Assembly (NCBI RefSeq): GCF_964340395.1
Contig: NC_135557.1
Coordinates: 7,479,709-7,529,208 of the forward strand
Length of the DNA: 49,500 bases
Source of the DNA: Glandiceps talaboti
Lineage: Eukaryota > Hemichordata > Enteropneusta > Spengelidae
Reading direction: 5' to 3'
The translations under genes were made by a program, and so were the position numbers. This document shows, piece after piece, positions 23,577 through 35,340 of this stretch; position 1 is the first letter of the stretch, and every line of letters begins with the position of its first letter. The notes under the pieces were generated by a model that was not told where the DNA came from, searched no databases, and saw nothing but the letters and a program-made list of their open reading frames with translations.

Positions 23577-25540
23577 GTAAGTTATAATTTTGTAAACTTG
23601 TCCTTTTTTAAATGAAATTACCATGTGTATGTTATTAGCTCTATTTTTTTCTTGTCGATATGCACTGCTACCAGTCTACCACTAGTAAATTATAGCTAAA
23701 CCATAGTAGCAATGATAAGAATGTGTTAAAACTGAACGATTGGATAAGGAAATCACAGTTTATATTTAAGTGCTTACTAGTAATAATTCAGTACATTTAA
23801 ATGGTTTTACTCTTCGACTAATTTAACATCACATGTGGGATTTTCTAGGATTTGTTTACAATTTGTATATAATGACATCATAACACCGTAGTGACGGGTA
23901 GTTATGGACAGAGTTTCTAATTGAGAAAATGTTGAGTTCAATTTCACGATAATTTTCGACACTGCTATTTGTATCTCAGTTGATGGAACAAAATGGTATT
24001 TAATTATTTATTGCTGAAAGTTTCAAAACTACTTCAACAAAGTAATTTCACCAGTGTTTAGCTTTGTATACTACTGTCACGTAGATAATTGTAGTGATGC
24101 AGCGTGTATACCGAATATTAAATTCCACAACATGGCTTTACATGTAGCTAGATAGTTCTCGGACGGGTAGAGTCCTGTCCATGGCTTAAAACTCCATAAG
24201 ATGTGTCACAAAAATACAGAAACTGCAATATATAAACTTGTTCAACTCGTTTGTTCTAAGAAGCCTTAATTAAACTAAAATAATATCCATATTGATATCA
24301 GTATGACTACAACGATATGCAGACTAATTGTTAAAGTTAGTGCCAATCTACATCATAGCAATACATAGCGTGTCTAGCTGTAATTCTAGACACACGTCAC
24401 TATACTCAAAATATATGCATTGATGAAAATACTTTTACCTGCTAAAGTAGAAATTACAGATTCATGACATTGTTCTGCTTACATACAGAATTGTCCACAA
24501 TACTTGTAAATAAAATAAATACATGCCAGTATTCAAATGTGATATCGTAGAACATTACGGAGAAAAAACTGTTGATACAACTGTTGCTTGTTTGTCTTTA
24601 GATCTTGCAAGGATAATTTTATACATTGTAATACAATTTTGTATGTGTCTGTCTCGTGTGATTCATATACATTCTACACGTTGTTGTATGTTTATGTCTC
24701 TTGCAGACTGTGATTTATATACATTGTAATACAATTGTTACATGTGTCTGTCTCGTACAGAGGGTGATTTTATATCCATTGTAATACAATTGTGGTATGT
24801 GTCTGCCTCTTGTAGCGGGTGACTACATGACAGACACCGCGCGTCTCTATAATAATTCTGACAGACAAAAAAACACGCATCACGTCATGAATGCATTTAG
24901 TCTACTGTGCCTGTGTGTGTGTGGGGGGGGGGGATTGGGTTTATTTATAACTACTGGTGTTTTATTTTACTCACATACTAGGACACTACTACAGGTTAGG
25001 TGCAGCCAAACACCAAAAGACGTTTTCCATCATATCTAGTAAATTAAATGGTTTTTTTTCACTTCACAAGCGTCAATAACAATCACCTAGTCGAGTATAA
25101 ACACGGTGAAGCTTTGAGTGGAAAGATTTGCAAACTGATAGTCGATGATTTACAATGACTTAGTGTAGATAAAACAAATGGTATATTATACCGAAATGTT
25201 TACTGAAGCTCGTTGGAGCAAAATACAGACTGGTTCTGGAGTTGAAAAGATACGGTTATGGTAGTGCAAAACGGGTCGCCATACCACAAAACAGGGACAT
25301 GTAGGTTAGAGAACACTTTGAATCAATATAATATCTTTCCTCGAAATGCTGAAATAATAAAAGTCACCCATCATTTATTGTAAAATTCACGACCAGCGTT
25401 AAGACTACTTTCACCCTCCCAGGTTACTGCACACCCCATAACATAATTATGTATGTAGACATATTACCAGTGGGTGATGGGCACGGGAAAAAACTCATTT
25501 TGGGGATAATGACTTATTAATCTAGATTTAACTTACTGCA
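23577..25540. other. Non-coding, possible intron, with an imperfect tandem repeat
   Basis: Around 24620-24815 the phrase CATTGTAATACAATT recurs at about 24623, 24722 and 24778, each followed by TGTGTCTGTCTCGT-like sequence. A (GT)n then (G)9 tract lies at 24913-24933. No confirmed exon. Confidence 0.5.
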
Positions 25541-25542
25541 TA

Positions 25543-27995
25543 CACAGTCCTATAGTGACTGGAACCAACACAGAACTGTTATCTATAGTGACTGAAACCA
25601 ACACAGAACTGTTATCTATAGTGACTGAAACCAACACAGAACTGTTATCTATAGTGACTGAAATCAACACAGAACTGTTATCTATAGTGACTGAAACCAA
25701 CACTGAACTGTTATCTATAGTGACTGAAATCAACACAGAACTGTTATCTATAGTGACTGAAATAAACACAGAACTGTTATCTATAGTGACTGAAACCAAC
25801 ACTGAACTGTTATCTATAGTGACTGAAACCAACACAGAACTGTTATCTATAGTGACTGAAACCAACACAGAACTGTTATCTATAGTGACTGAAATCAACA
25901 CTGAACTGTTATCTATAGTGACTGAAACCAACACTGAACTGTTATCTATGGTGACTGTAATAAACACAGAACTGTTATCTATAGTGACTGAAACCAACAC
26001 AGAACTGTTATCTATAGTGACTGAAACCAACACAGAACTGTTATCTATAGTGACTGAAATCAACACAGAACTGTTATCTATAGTGACTGAAATAAACACA
26101 GAACTGTTATCTATAGTGACTGAAATAAACACAGAACTGTTATCTATAGTGACTGAAATAAACACTGAACTGTTATCTATAGTGACTGAAATAAACACAG
26201 AACTGTTATCTATAGTGACTGAAATAAACACAGAACTGTTATCTATAGTGACTGAAATAAACACTGAACTGTTATCTATAGTGACTGAAACCAACACAGA
26301 ACTGTTATCTATAGTGACTGAAATAAACACTGAACTGTTATCTATGGTGACTGAAATCAACACAGAACTGTTATCTATAGTGACTGAAACCAACACTGAA
26401 CTGTTATCTATGGTGACTGAAACCAACACAGAACTGTTATCTATGGTGACTGAAACCAACACAGAACTGTTATCTATAGTGACTGAAATAAACACTGAAC
26501 TGTTATCTATGGTGACTGAAATCAACACAGAACTGTTATCTATGGTGACTGAAACCAACACAGAACTGTTATCTATGGTGACTGAAACCAACACTGAACT
26601 GTTATCTATGGTGACTGAAACCAACACAGAACTGTTATCTATAGTGACTGAAACCAACACAGAACTGTTATCTATAGTGACTGAAATAAACACTGAACTG
26701 TTATCTATGGTGACTGAAATCAACACAGAACTGTTATCTATAGTGACTGAAACCAACACTGAACTGTTATCTATGGTGACTGAAACCAACACAGAACTGT
26801 TATCTATGGTGACTGAAACCAACACAGAACTGTTATTTATAGTGACTGAAACCAACACTGAACTGTTATCTATGGTGACTGAAACCAACACAGAACTGTT
26901 ATCTATAGTGACTGAAATCAACACAGAACTGTTATCTATGGTGACTGAAACCAACACAGAACTGTTATCTATAGTGACTGAAATCAACACAGAACTGTTA
27001 TCTATGGTGACTGAAACCAACACAGAACTGTTATCTATAGTGACTGAAATCAACACAGAACTGTTATCTATAGTGACTGAAACCAACACAGAACTGTTAT
27101 CTATGGTGACTGAAACCAACACAGAACTGTTATCTATGGTGACTGAAACCAACACAGAACTGTTATTTATAGTGACTGAAACCAACACTGAACTGTTATC
27201 TATAGTGACTGAAACCAACACAGAACTGTTATCTATAGTGACTGAAATAAACACAGAACTGTTATCTATAGTGACTGAAACCAACACTGAACTGTTATCT
27301 ATAGTGACTGAAACCAACACAGAACTGTTATCTATAGTGACTGAAATCAACACAGAACTGTTATCTATGGTGACTGTAATCAACACTGAACTGTTATCTA
27401 TAGTGACTGTAATCAACACAGAACTGTTATCTATAGTGACTGAAATCAACACAGAACTGTTATCTATGGTGACTGAAACCAACACTGAACTGTTATATAT
27501 AGTGACTGAAACCAACACAGAACTGTTATCTATAGTGACTGAAATCAACACAGAACTGTTATCTATAGTGACTGAAACCAACACTGAACTGTTATCTATA
27601 GTGACTGAAACCAACACTGAACTGTTATTTATAGTGACTGAAATCAACACAGAACTGTTAACTATAGTGACTGAAATCAACACAGAACTGTTATCTATAG
27701 TGACTGAAACCAACACAGAACTGTTACCTATAGTGACTGAAATCAACACAGAACTGTTAACTATAGTGACTGAAATCAACACAGAACTGTTATCTATAGT
27801 GACTGAAACCAACACTGAACTGTTATCTATAGTGACTGAAATCAACACTGATCTGTTATCTATAGTGACTGAAATCAACACTGATCTGTTATCTATAGTG
27901 ACTGAAATCAACACAGAATTGTTATCTATAGTGACTGAAACCAACACAGAACTATTATCTATAGTGACTGAAACCAGCACAACTATTATCTATAG
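25543..27995. repeat. 33-bp minisatellite, about 74 copies
   Basis: The unit is about CTATAGTGACTGAAACCAAC then ACAGAACTGTTAT. The array spans about 2.45 kb. Since 33 is divisible by three and the unit lacks stops in one frame per strand, both strands show frames of about 815 codons (TNTELLSIVTE repeats on +, SVTIDNSSVLI repeats on -). Variation is mostly at a few sites: ACC/ATC/ATA, ACA/ACT, ATAG/ATGG. In the + frame these include Thr/Ile and Ile/Met changes, which does not look like protein constraint. A rare TTATTTATAG variant recurs at 26831 and 27161, exactly 330 bases apart, showing a ten-unit higher-order repeat. Confidence 0.96.
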
Positions 27996-28139
27996 ATAAG
28001 AAATTGAAATTACGAAAACTACAGAGAAAGAAAGATAGTCAAACAAAAGGAACTAAAAAGAACAATGTATATACTTACGAAGATATTTCTGTTTAGAATG
28101 TTGCTGTAAGTTGTGCAAAATTTGCTTTGGTTCATACTG

Positions 28140-28400
28140 TTCTAAATGTTGGGATATAAAATCATCTCCCCGATGGCATACGTTCCTAGTACTGAGACAC
28201 AATGCGAGAGATCTGATTTATTGTGAATGTAGTCTGTGCTCGCCTTTAAATTCAACTTTTCATCTAAAATTTTTGCTAAATATCTACATTCAGTCACACG
28301 TCCTACTTTATCTTTGTTAATACAAATATCGTCCAAGTGAAATCCTAATCTATCCAGAAATGATGTGATTCGTGTTTTGACGTGATTTCAAACCATGAAT
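28140..28400 (-). pseudogene. Non-LTR reverse-transcriptase fragment
   Basis: The minus frame reads DDICINKDKVGRVTECRYLA then KILDEKLNLKASTDYIHNK. This is the block after the catalytic region of Jockey/CR1-type reverse transcriptases, where V.ECKYLGV.(I/L)D.KL.W..HI..I..K is conserved. Key Gly and Trp positions are altered and the frame breaks soon after, so it is dead. It lies directly downstream (minus sense) of the R1 sequence at 28330-28620. Confidence 0.6.
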
Positions 28401-28620
28401 ACGTGTTTAAGAAATCAACATTTAAAATTACATGTTACTTAGGAATTTAGTGTTTAGGGTGTTGATATCGAAATTCGAACATTCATTTTTTGAAACGCAA
28501 TCAAAATCAAACCACTAACAACGTTTCACGTTTCGACGTTTACTGGAAAGTTAGGGGCACCTTTTACTCGTACTATCTGAAGTTTCTTAAAGTTTGCAGT
28601 TTGGCGCCTTGTTTATTTAA
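28330..28620 (-). repeat. Dispersed repeat R1, copy C (minus strand)
   Basis: The reverse complement aligns with copy B at about 31930-32380, including GAATGTTC...TTGATATCAACA.CC, AT.TTTAAATGTTGATT-like sequence, and ATCATTTCTGGATAGATTAG. It lacks the tRNA-derived SINE present in copy B, so it is the empty-site allele of that insertion. Confidence 0.7.
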
Positions 28621-28782
28621 AATAATATGAAAGCAAAGATCAAAGTGAAAACAACAAGAAACATATACCGTCCGAACATGAACATATCCTGTTGGACGTC
28701 CTAAATGTACAAATAAATTTAATTTGTAATAATCCATGTCTGCAGCAGGACCTTATTTCAGGCGCATATTGACTGACTGACA

Positions 28783-28818
28783 CCATCCATATCCATCCAT
28801 CCATCTATCCATCCATAG
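28783..28818. repeat. (ATCC)n microsatellite
   Basis: About nine ATCC/ATCT units. Confidence 0.9.
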
Positions 28819-28990
28819 AGTGACGGTTTTTTGTACATTAGAAAATAATTATTTTAGATATTGAGTTATTGTCAGCGTTATTGTTAAAAATAATCAAATG
28901 TATTTTTGTGATGTCATTCCGGCAGTGTTATTCGTTTAAATATGTTTTGTGTCGTGTGACCTAGACGGAAATTCGAACATTCCTATTACA

Positions 28991-29084
28991 ACCTAGAAAA
29001 GAATACCTTTTCTCATAACTAATCAGCACAAAAAACACCACCCCTTTCCAGCACATCATTGCTGAATCGACCTAACATTACGTT
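28991..29084 (+). repeat. Dispersed repeat R1-like fragment left of the hAT-like element
   Basis: Resembles 16711-16815 (AGAAAAGAATACC, CCCCTTTCC, CACAT). The hAT-like element starts 70 bases to its right. Confidence 0.5.
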
Positions 29085-29153
29085 TGTGTAATAACTGTTA
29101 ACGAAAGCAAGGTTGCCGTGTCGCTGGACTTCTCTGTGCGATCGACCTGTTAA

Positions 29154-31398
29154 CAGGGCCGTAGCCTGACCAAATTGCCAAGGGGGGCAGCACTTTGTCT
29201 TGGTGCAATCATACATTTTAAAATTTAGAAAGTTGCTAATTTACATAAATTTGCATACAATTTACATAATATCTATTTTAGCACACGCAATTAAATATCA
29301 TATGTAAGGAGAGAAAAAATAAAAAATGCTGGTCAACGGGTAACCTAACCCATCACATTGGGTAGGTAGGTCGATTTCATTTTTTCACAATGCTTGACAA
29401 GAATAATACAAACCATATATAATGTTAGCAAAATATTTCAGGTCGAGTTTAGATAGAACTTATTCAGTCATCTTGATACTATCTCATGCAATCTGTCCGC
29501 ATAGCTACAGTTAGGAAATGTACACAATTTACGGTTAAATAAATGGTGTAGTTCCTCTCACTCTCTCTTCTTAAAAATGACAAGCCCGCCAAATGAAACT
29601 CAAGCATTATTTTAGCCACCTCTTCTGATATAAAATCATATATATGGTACAATGATGCATAAGAGATAGCCAACTACAATAATACTCCGAACGAGATTAA
29701 TTTACAAAGGATGTGGATTTCACATGCATAAAGAGATGTCTCTAATTTGCTCTACCTTTACAGGGAGGTACTTAGCCAGACACATTCCATCTTGTTTTGG
29801 GGAAAGACAATTATCACGTGCACCTTGATTGCTACTGATTGGAAGGAGACAACTCCAAGGGTGAACAAAAAATTAAAAAAAGACAGTGTAGGAGCCCATT
29901 TAGAGGCATAAAGTATCAAACCATAGACATAATTTAAAGTCTTCCAATGCATGAATATGGTAACAAAATACCAGAATTGAAACAATTATGCTATGTATTA
30001 CATATTATCTGGAAGTGTATTTTGTTGTGGCTAAGCTGAAAGATATTATGCGGATGTGCACTTTGTAGATGACTTCTCCTGAAGTTTAATTTCGTTCCAA
30101 AAAATCCAAAAGCAAAACATTTCAAAACATTCAGACTTTTGATGGCCCAATGACTGCTAAACCCACTCCAATGGTGGTAAACTTTTGTTCAATTCGTTTG
30201 AGTGCACATTGGACATGCAACAGCTTAATTTAATCCCAATTCATGCTTGTATGCATCAGCAGAGCCAAGTAAACCACTGTATAAGATATAATATAATTTG
30301 AAATAGACTCAAATGTGTATTGTGTATATGAACTATTGCAATATCCTTAATTTTGAAAAAAAATGCAAGCCCGCAAGAGGATATATTGCCCATCACCAGA
30401 AAAAATATATGAGTAGGTTGAACAGCTTTTTCATTTTTTTTCTGGCCGAATGTCGTATCTTTCAAAGTAGTTGCCGAAAAGATGTCACATTCAAAGAATA
30501 AAAATGGGTTTTGTTTTCTCAAATAAGTAACACAACAAAATAATCATTTTCTTTTAATACCCAACTCCTGAAACCTTTATGGCCGCGTTTATGTTGGAAC
30601 TCAAGGGGTGAACTCAGTTGATTCTCCTTGTCATCATTATAATGGAAATGGAAGTTTGATTTTGATGTCGAAGGTACAGCTCTGTTTACAAATTTAGGGC
30701 CATACTTTCCATAGCAAATTGTCGCTTCAAAATGAATTGGAGAATAACGGTAGTGTCAGTGTGTAGTGAGATAATTATATCAAACATTTTAACCAAAGAC
30801 AACGTCGAATACACTTATTGAAAGTGGATCTTTAAATAGTTGATCTTAAACTGCGTACCTAGTTCAATAGTTTTTCAGGGCCACCAAATATTCCAAAAAG
30901 AGATCTGCCGTTTTATCAGTATGAACTCTTTAAATACAAGATCGAGCACACCTTCGAAGTCACTGCATACAGCATAGCAGGCGACCTCACGTTGAACGGC
31001 CTTTTCCGTCTTTTTTGAGTTCCACTCGCTGACATTATAATTGCGACTTGCTATCTTCAAATGAAGGAGACCTTCAAGACTACTGTTACTCGAGGAAAAT
31101 GCACAGTGCATGTGCGCACTTCTTTTAATTTGCTGCAAAAAGTTACAATGTTTAACTGGACACATTTTAGTCAAAGTAAAGCCACCGTACAATAGAGATA
31201 TAAGATACATAATAGCGAGGAGTCAGTGTACAGTCAATAGTGACCCATCAATTTAAATCGCGCATGCTAGGAATCGTCACGTAGCTAACGATTTTTACTA
31301 ACATCGCTATGTATTCAAAAAGTAGCTTTTTCCTTTCTTTTTTTTCCCAAAATCTCAGGGGGGCAGCTGCCCCCCTTGCCCCCGCAGGCTACGGTACT
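29154..31398. mobile_element. hAT-like DNA transposon, about 2.2 kb, degraded
   Basis: The left end CAGGGCCGTAGCCTG (29154) and the reverse complement of the right end, CAGTACCGTAGCCTG (ending 31398), form a terminal inverted repeat matching at 13 of 15 positions. Subterminal G-tracts (AAGGGGGGCAGC at the left; GGGGCAGCTGCCCCC near 31362 at the right) are typical of hAT elements of this style. GTTAA flanks both ends directly, shorter than the 8-bp duplication expected for hAT. Internal minus-strand frames (30875-31210, 30256-30522, 29479-29673) show no hAT dimerisation motif I can recognise. The right end is repeated in inverted orientation at 38104. Confidence 0.75.
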
Positions 31399-31446
31399 GG
31401 TTAAGGCTGTTAGTACTACGAGTCATTCATAAGTCATTCGCCAGCT

Positions 31447-32400
31447 AGTAATTAGTATTCAGTTCTTATCCTAAATCGCACAGATCAGTCTGTGATGTTA
31501 GACTTCATAAGGCTGAGCAGCAAAGCTGACGATGCAAATTCGCATCGACAGGGAGGTTTTCGAATTGAAAGTGACACGTGTCGGCTGGTAAAACGCACGA
31601 CACGACATCCACTTGTGGAAGAAAATACGTTACGGTGAAATCAGACAGGTCTTGTAGCAGGAGGACGCTATTTTCACAAGCATAGAACTTTTGCAAGATG
31701 GAAAACGTATGAAGAATATTATTAAACCAATATTCTGACATAGTTTATTATATCCTAGGTGTGATTACCTCGTACTCAACCTGGACGGTTTTCTATCGAT
31801 TTATCGTGCCACGTCATACCCGATGATCGACGGGATATTAAAGAAGACGTTGTTTGGTTCGCTTCCCTGTGATCTCTCTTTGATTCGAGCCTAGTGGCAC
31901 AAATGTTGCAATAATGTAGCGATAAAATGTGCCCCCCCCCCCTATCAGCTCAAGAAAGTGAAACTTTGTTCATGTTTTGATTTGCGATGAGCTTCGAAAT
32001 ATGAATGTTCAAAAATTGATATCAACATCCAAAAAACAACTTCGAAATTACATGTATTTCTAAATATTGATTCTTAAAAAAACGTATTTGGGTTGTCGGT
32101 GGCCGAGTGGCTAAACCACTTGCCTGTTATCACTGTGGTCAGGGTTCGAACCCCATTCAGGGTTCGATTAAATTTACCACGCTGTAAGTAAGAAGAGTGT
32201 CGTTCAGTTTGACTCTACCGAACAACGCAGGTTTTCCCCGGGTACATTAACACTGAACCCATGAGGGATGGCCCTCACTGGACTTCTTGGGAGACAAGTG
32301 TTTATATGCTTAAATACAGATTATTAAAATACGTCAAAAAACGAGTCATATCATCTCTGGATAGATTAGGATTTCAATAGGACGTCGTTAGTCACGCATC
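31447..32400 (+). repeat. Dispersed repeat R1, copy B, interrupted by a SINE
   Basis: Homologous to 17430-18180. It starts TAATTAGTATTCAGTT just right of the hAT-like element and ends GGACGTCGTTAGTCACGCAT. It contains a run of about twelve C at 31933. The SINE at 32090-32333 splits it. Confidence 0.8.
32090..32333 (+). mobile_element. tRNA-derived SINE
   Basis: The head has a pol III A box TGGCCGAGTGG (32100-32110) and B box GGTTCGAACCC (32143-32153), 32 bases apart, as in tRNA. The tRNA-unrelated body contains GCAGGTTTTCCCCGGGTACA and CTGGACTTCTTGGGAGACAA, ending near TTTATATGCTTAAATACAGA. The presumed acceptor arms do not pair, so it is a SINE and not a tRNA gene. The homologous R1 copies A and C lack it. 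AAAAAACG occurs on both sides but is too simple to prove a target duplication. Confidence 0.82.
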
Positions 32401-32565
32401 AAAATAGTTTATTTTAATAATTAAACTTAAAGTAATACATAAAATAATACAATATAATAACAAAAAAATGCAATAATTATTGTCATTTGTTAACAGATAT
32501 ATATAATAAGTCAATGAAATGTTTATTTGAAGTTGATTTTTATTTTAATTGTCATTTGTTAATAG

Positions 32566-32864
32566 ATGTGTCAGCTAGATTACAGCATTTCACTACTAGT
32601 TTGACGCCTGCCAATGCCATGTCTGACTGTGAGAGTAGGCATATGATACTAGTGAAAGACACAGACATTGTCAAACATCAGGAGTTAGCAGCCTATATGA
32701 TGTCTACCAACCACTTTACCACACATAATGTGGTCAGAATTTGGATTGATGCAGAGGTTGATTGGAGCACTGGTATAGTAACTACTAGTGATAATCAACG
32801 TCTGACCTATACACCCTTTGTTCAGGTCACCGGCAGCAGTGGCATATATTGTATACGTATGTAG
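32566..32864 (+). CDS. Candidate terminal exon, faint C-type-lectin-like character
   Basis: After an acceptor TTTGTTAATAG the frame opens in phase 1 and runs 99 codons to TAG. Internal stretches look like folded extracellular protein: SDCESRHMILVKDTDIVKHQ, RIWIDAEVDWSTGIVTTSDN, FVQVTGSSGIYC. The order C...LV....I.....L..YM...WI...(D/E)W..G......N..L.Y..F resembles the middle of C-type-lectin-like domains. The C-terminal W-C...C signature is missing, so the assignment is weak. A polyadenylation signal AATAAA occurs near 33065. No upstream exon of this gene was identified. Confidence 0.45.
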
Positions 32865-33205
32865 TAAGTATCACAAATGTAAATTGTTGATAAATACATT
32901 ACATAGAATCAGTTCGTCTGTATCATTAATTCTAATCGTCACCATGGTGACAGTCAGTATTAACATATACATACTTTAGTATACTTATTAATTTGAATCA
33001 TTTACAAGAATCGAAAAATATTACATACTAACAAATATACAGTATGTGAACAAAAATAGGTATTAAATAAATATATACTTATATACTAGCAAATTATCAA
33101 AAAGGAAATTAAATATAAAAGTTGTCATTTTGTGTATCTAACAAACGTGAAATATTTACCTGTCAGTTGACTTTATAAACATTTCATCATAAGGCGTAAA
33201 ACATG

Positions 33206-33538
33206 GTGTAGTTCCAATTACATTCAATTTTAAAATAGGTCGGGTAGGTAGATTCTTTTATTTCATTTTTTCATTTTTTTTTTTCATGTGTGAGTGTCTA
33301 GTTCATGTTTTCCATTGTTTTCCGAATGGTCTTTGTGTTGTTTATTTCATCCTATCAGATGCACAGCCATTACAGATTGGAAGAATAATTTTATATTGTC
33401 TTTTTAAGTCTATATCAGTTTCCGCACCCACTATTTCTTGCGAGACTTCACGATTTTTGCGATTTTATTATTATTTTTCTCGAATACGTAAAATAAAAAT
33501 TAGTGTCGGCGTGAAAAACTAGGTGGGGGTCGGGTAAC
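33206..33538 (+). repeat. Dispersed repeat R2, copy 2
   Basis: Partner of 16911-17232, same orientation. A short related piece (GGGTAGGTAGGTCGATTTCA) is also present near 29360. Confidence 0.8.
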
Positions 33539-33602
33539 CGGAACCAAAAAAACAGTTTTTATTTGGCCTAATTACTAGCATATACAGAAGGCATATAATC
33601 AC

Positions 33603-33679
33603 GCACAAGCACACACACAAACACACACAGAGACACACACACACACAGACAGGCACACAGAAACACAGACACTCACACA

Positions 33680-33739
<60 letters not shown>
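33603..33739. repeat. (CA)n microsatellite with CAGACA variants
   Basis: About 135 bases, the last ~60 pure CA. The cysteine/valine-rich minus frame is its translation. Confidence 0.96.
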
Positions 33740-33740
<1 letters not shown>

Positions 33741-34022
33741 TACTACGTTAATGGTGCCGGTACATGGCGACATGACAATACGAGCTCTTGTTATTTTGTT
33801 CGTATTAGTATTTGGCTTTGTGAGTAGTACCCCAACATTTTACAGATATGATCGCTAACAGCTACTGCATATATTGGTAAGAACGTTGGTGAGTTGCAGT
33901 TATAACCTAACCAAGTTATCAATGTAAATGAAACATTTTCCGACGCCACGGAAGGTAGCTGCACAGGTAGTAGGGCCAACTACACACGGCGGGAGTGAAG
34001 GTGAGGTAAACGAGAGGGTTTA

Positions 34023-34935
34023 TTGGTGAAACTACGTCGTCGAAATCAACGACCTCCACTACCAAGTATCTTCTTAGCCAATGTTCGTTTTATTTGCAAC
34101 AAAGTCGACGAATTTACTTGTTGTATACAGACAAGAAGAGACTTTATTTTTGTTTTACGGAAACATGACTCCATTCTACAATTCCTGACTCAGCTGTACA
34201 ACCACCTGGGTTCACAACTTTCCGATCCGACCGATCTTTCGAGCATCCAAACAAAGTGAACGTGCACGTGGTGATGTATGTTTCATGGTAAATAATTTGC
34301 GGTGTAAAGCCGTCAAAGTTCTTCAACAAACATGTTCACCAGAATTGGAAACCTTAACTATCAAATGCAGACCATTTTATCTATGAAGAGAACTTTCATC
34401 TGTCATCCTCACGGCCGTATACATTCCTCCTCAGGTAAACTCTGTCACTGCCATCAACCAATTGTCGGTTATCGTAGCCCGGAACAAAAATTAGAATCCA
34501 GAATCTGTATCAATCATAACTGGTGATTTTAATAAAACTAGCCTTAGAAATGACCTCCCAAAGTACATCCAACATATAAAATGTGCTACTAGAGGAGAGA
34601 ATACATTAGACCATTGCTATACAACTATACAGAATGCATATAAGTCTATACCACGCGCACCTCTCGGTAATTCGGATCACTCCACGATTTACCTGGTTCC
34701 ATCCTACAAACAACAACTTAAATGTGGTAAGCCAGTTAAACGATCGATTCGTCAGTGGTCAGACACCGATATCGAAAGCTTGCGTGCCTGCTTCGATGCT
34801 ACCGATTGGGATGTATTTCAAGAATCTGCAACCAACATCGATGAGTACACAGAGTCTGTCGTCGGCTACATTAAATTCTGTGAGGATATGTGCATTCCAC
34901 TTAAAACGGTTACCAATTATCCAAACGACAAACCC
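34023..34935 (+). pseudogene. CR1/L2/Rex1-like LINE, endonuclease half (broken)
   Basis: An apurinic-endonuclease-like domain in pieces. FLANVRFICNKVDE (about 34077) is the usual N-terminal block. FTET, with the catalytic Glu, lies at about 34157; the following Trp codon reads TGA. After further frame jumps the frame from 34513 is open for 141 codons with ITGDFN (catalytic Asp/Asn), ATRGENTLDHCYT and LGNSDHSTI (catalytic Asp-His). It then runs into the linker RQWSDTDIESLRACFDATDW and DEYTESVVGYI, typical of this LINE group in fish and invertebrates. At least two frameshifts and several stops are present. Confidence 0.85.
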
Positions 34936-35340
34936 TGATTTGACAAAAATATAAAACATAAACTGATAGCCAAACAGATAAATAGCCCACAATTCAGGTA
35001 ACAAAGAAAAATACAAACAAGCCAAATATGACGTCAGAAAAGCCACATTGTCAGCGAAACGGAAGTACAGAGACAAACTCGAGAACGAGTTAATATCGAG
35101 TAATTCTAGAGATATGTGGCAAAGATTTCAACGAATAGTAAATCTGAAATATAAATATAAATCAACGATGACGAATAACAAAAACCTGGTTGATTAACTG
35201 AACACTTTCTACAGTCGTTTTGTCAATCAAAGTAACAAAGTCAGTACTCATGGAATTAATATTACCGTTGCTAACATTTTGTCAATGTCTGAGAACGATG
35301 TAAGCCATATTTTTTCGCACATGAACATTTGGAAAGCGGC
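34936..35340 (+). pseudogene. Same LINE, decayed linker to start of reverse transcriptase
   Basis: Multiple stops. The piece near 35280-35345 reads LSMSENDVSHIFSHMNIWKA-AG, the lead into the reverse transcriptase (usually NP.KAAGPDG). Similarity ends abruptly right after this block. Confidence 0.65.

Noticed and set aside
25533-27999. Two ~815-codon open frames, one on each strand
   Set aside because: Both are translations of the same 33-bp minisatellite; unit variation shows no protein constraint and there is no start, splice or domain evidence.
32093-32170. A tRNA gene with A and B boxes
   Set aside because: No acceptor-stem pairing, and a tRNA-unrelated body follows; homologous empty sites show it is a SINE insertion.
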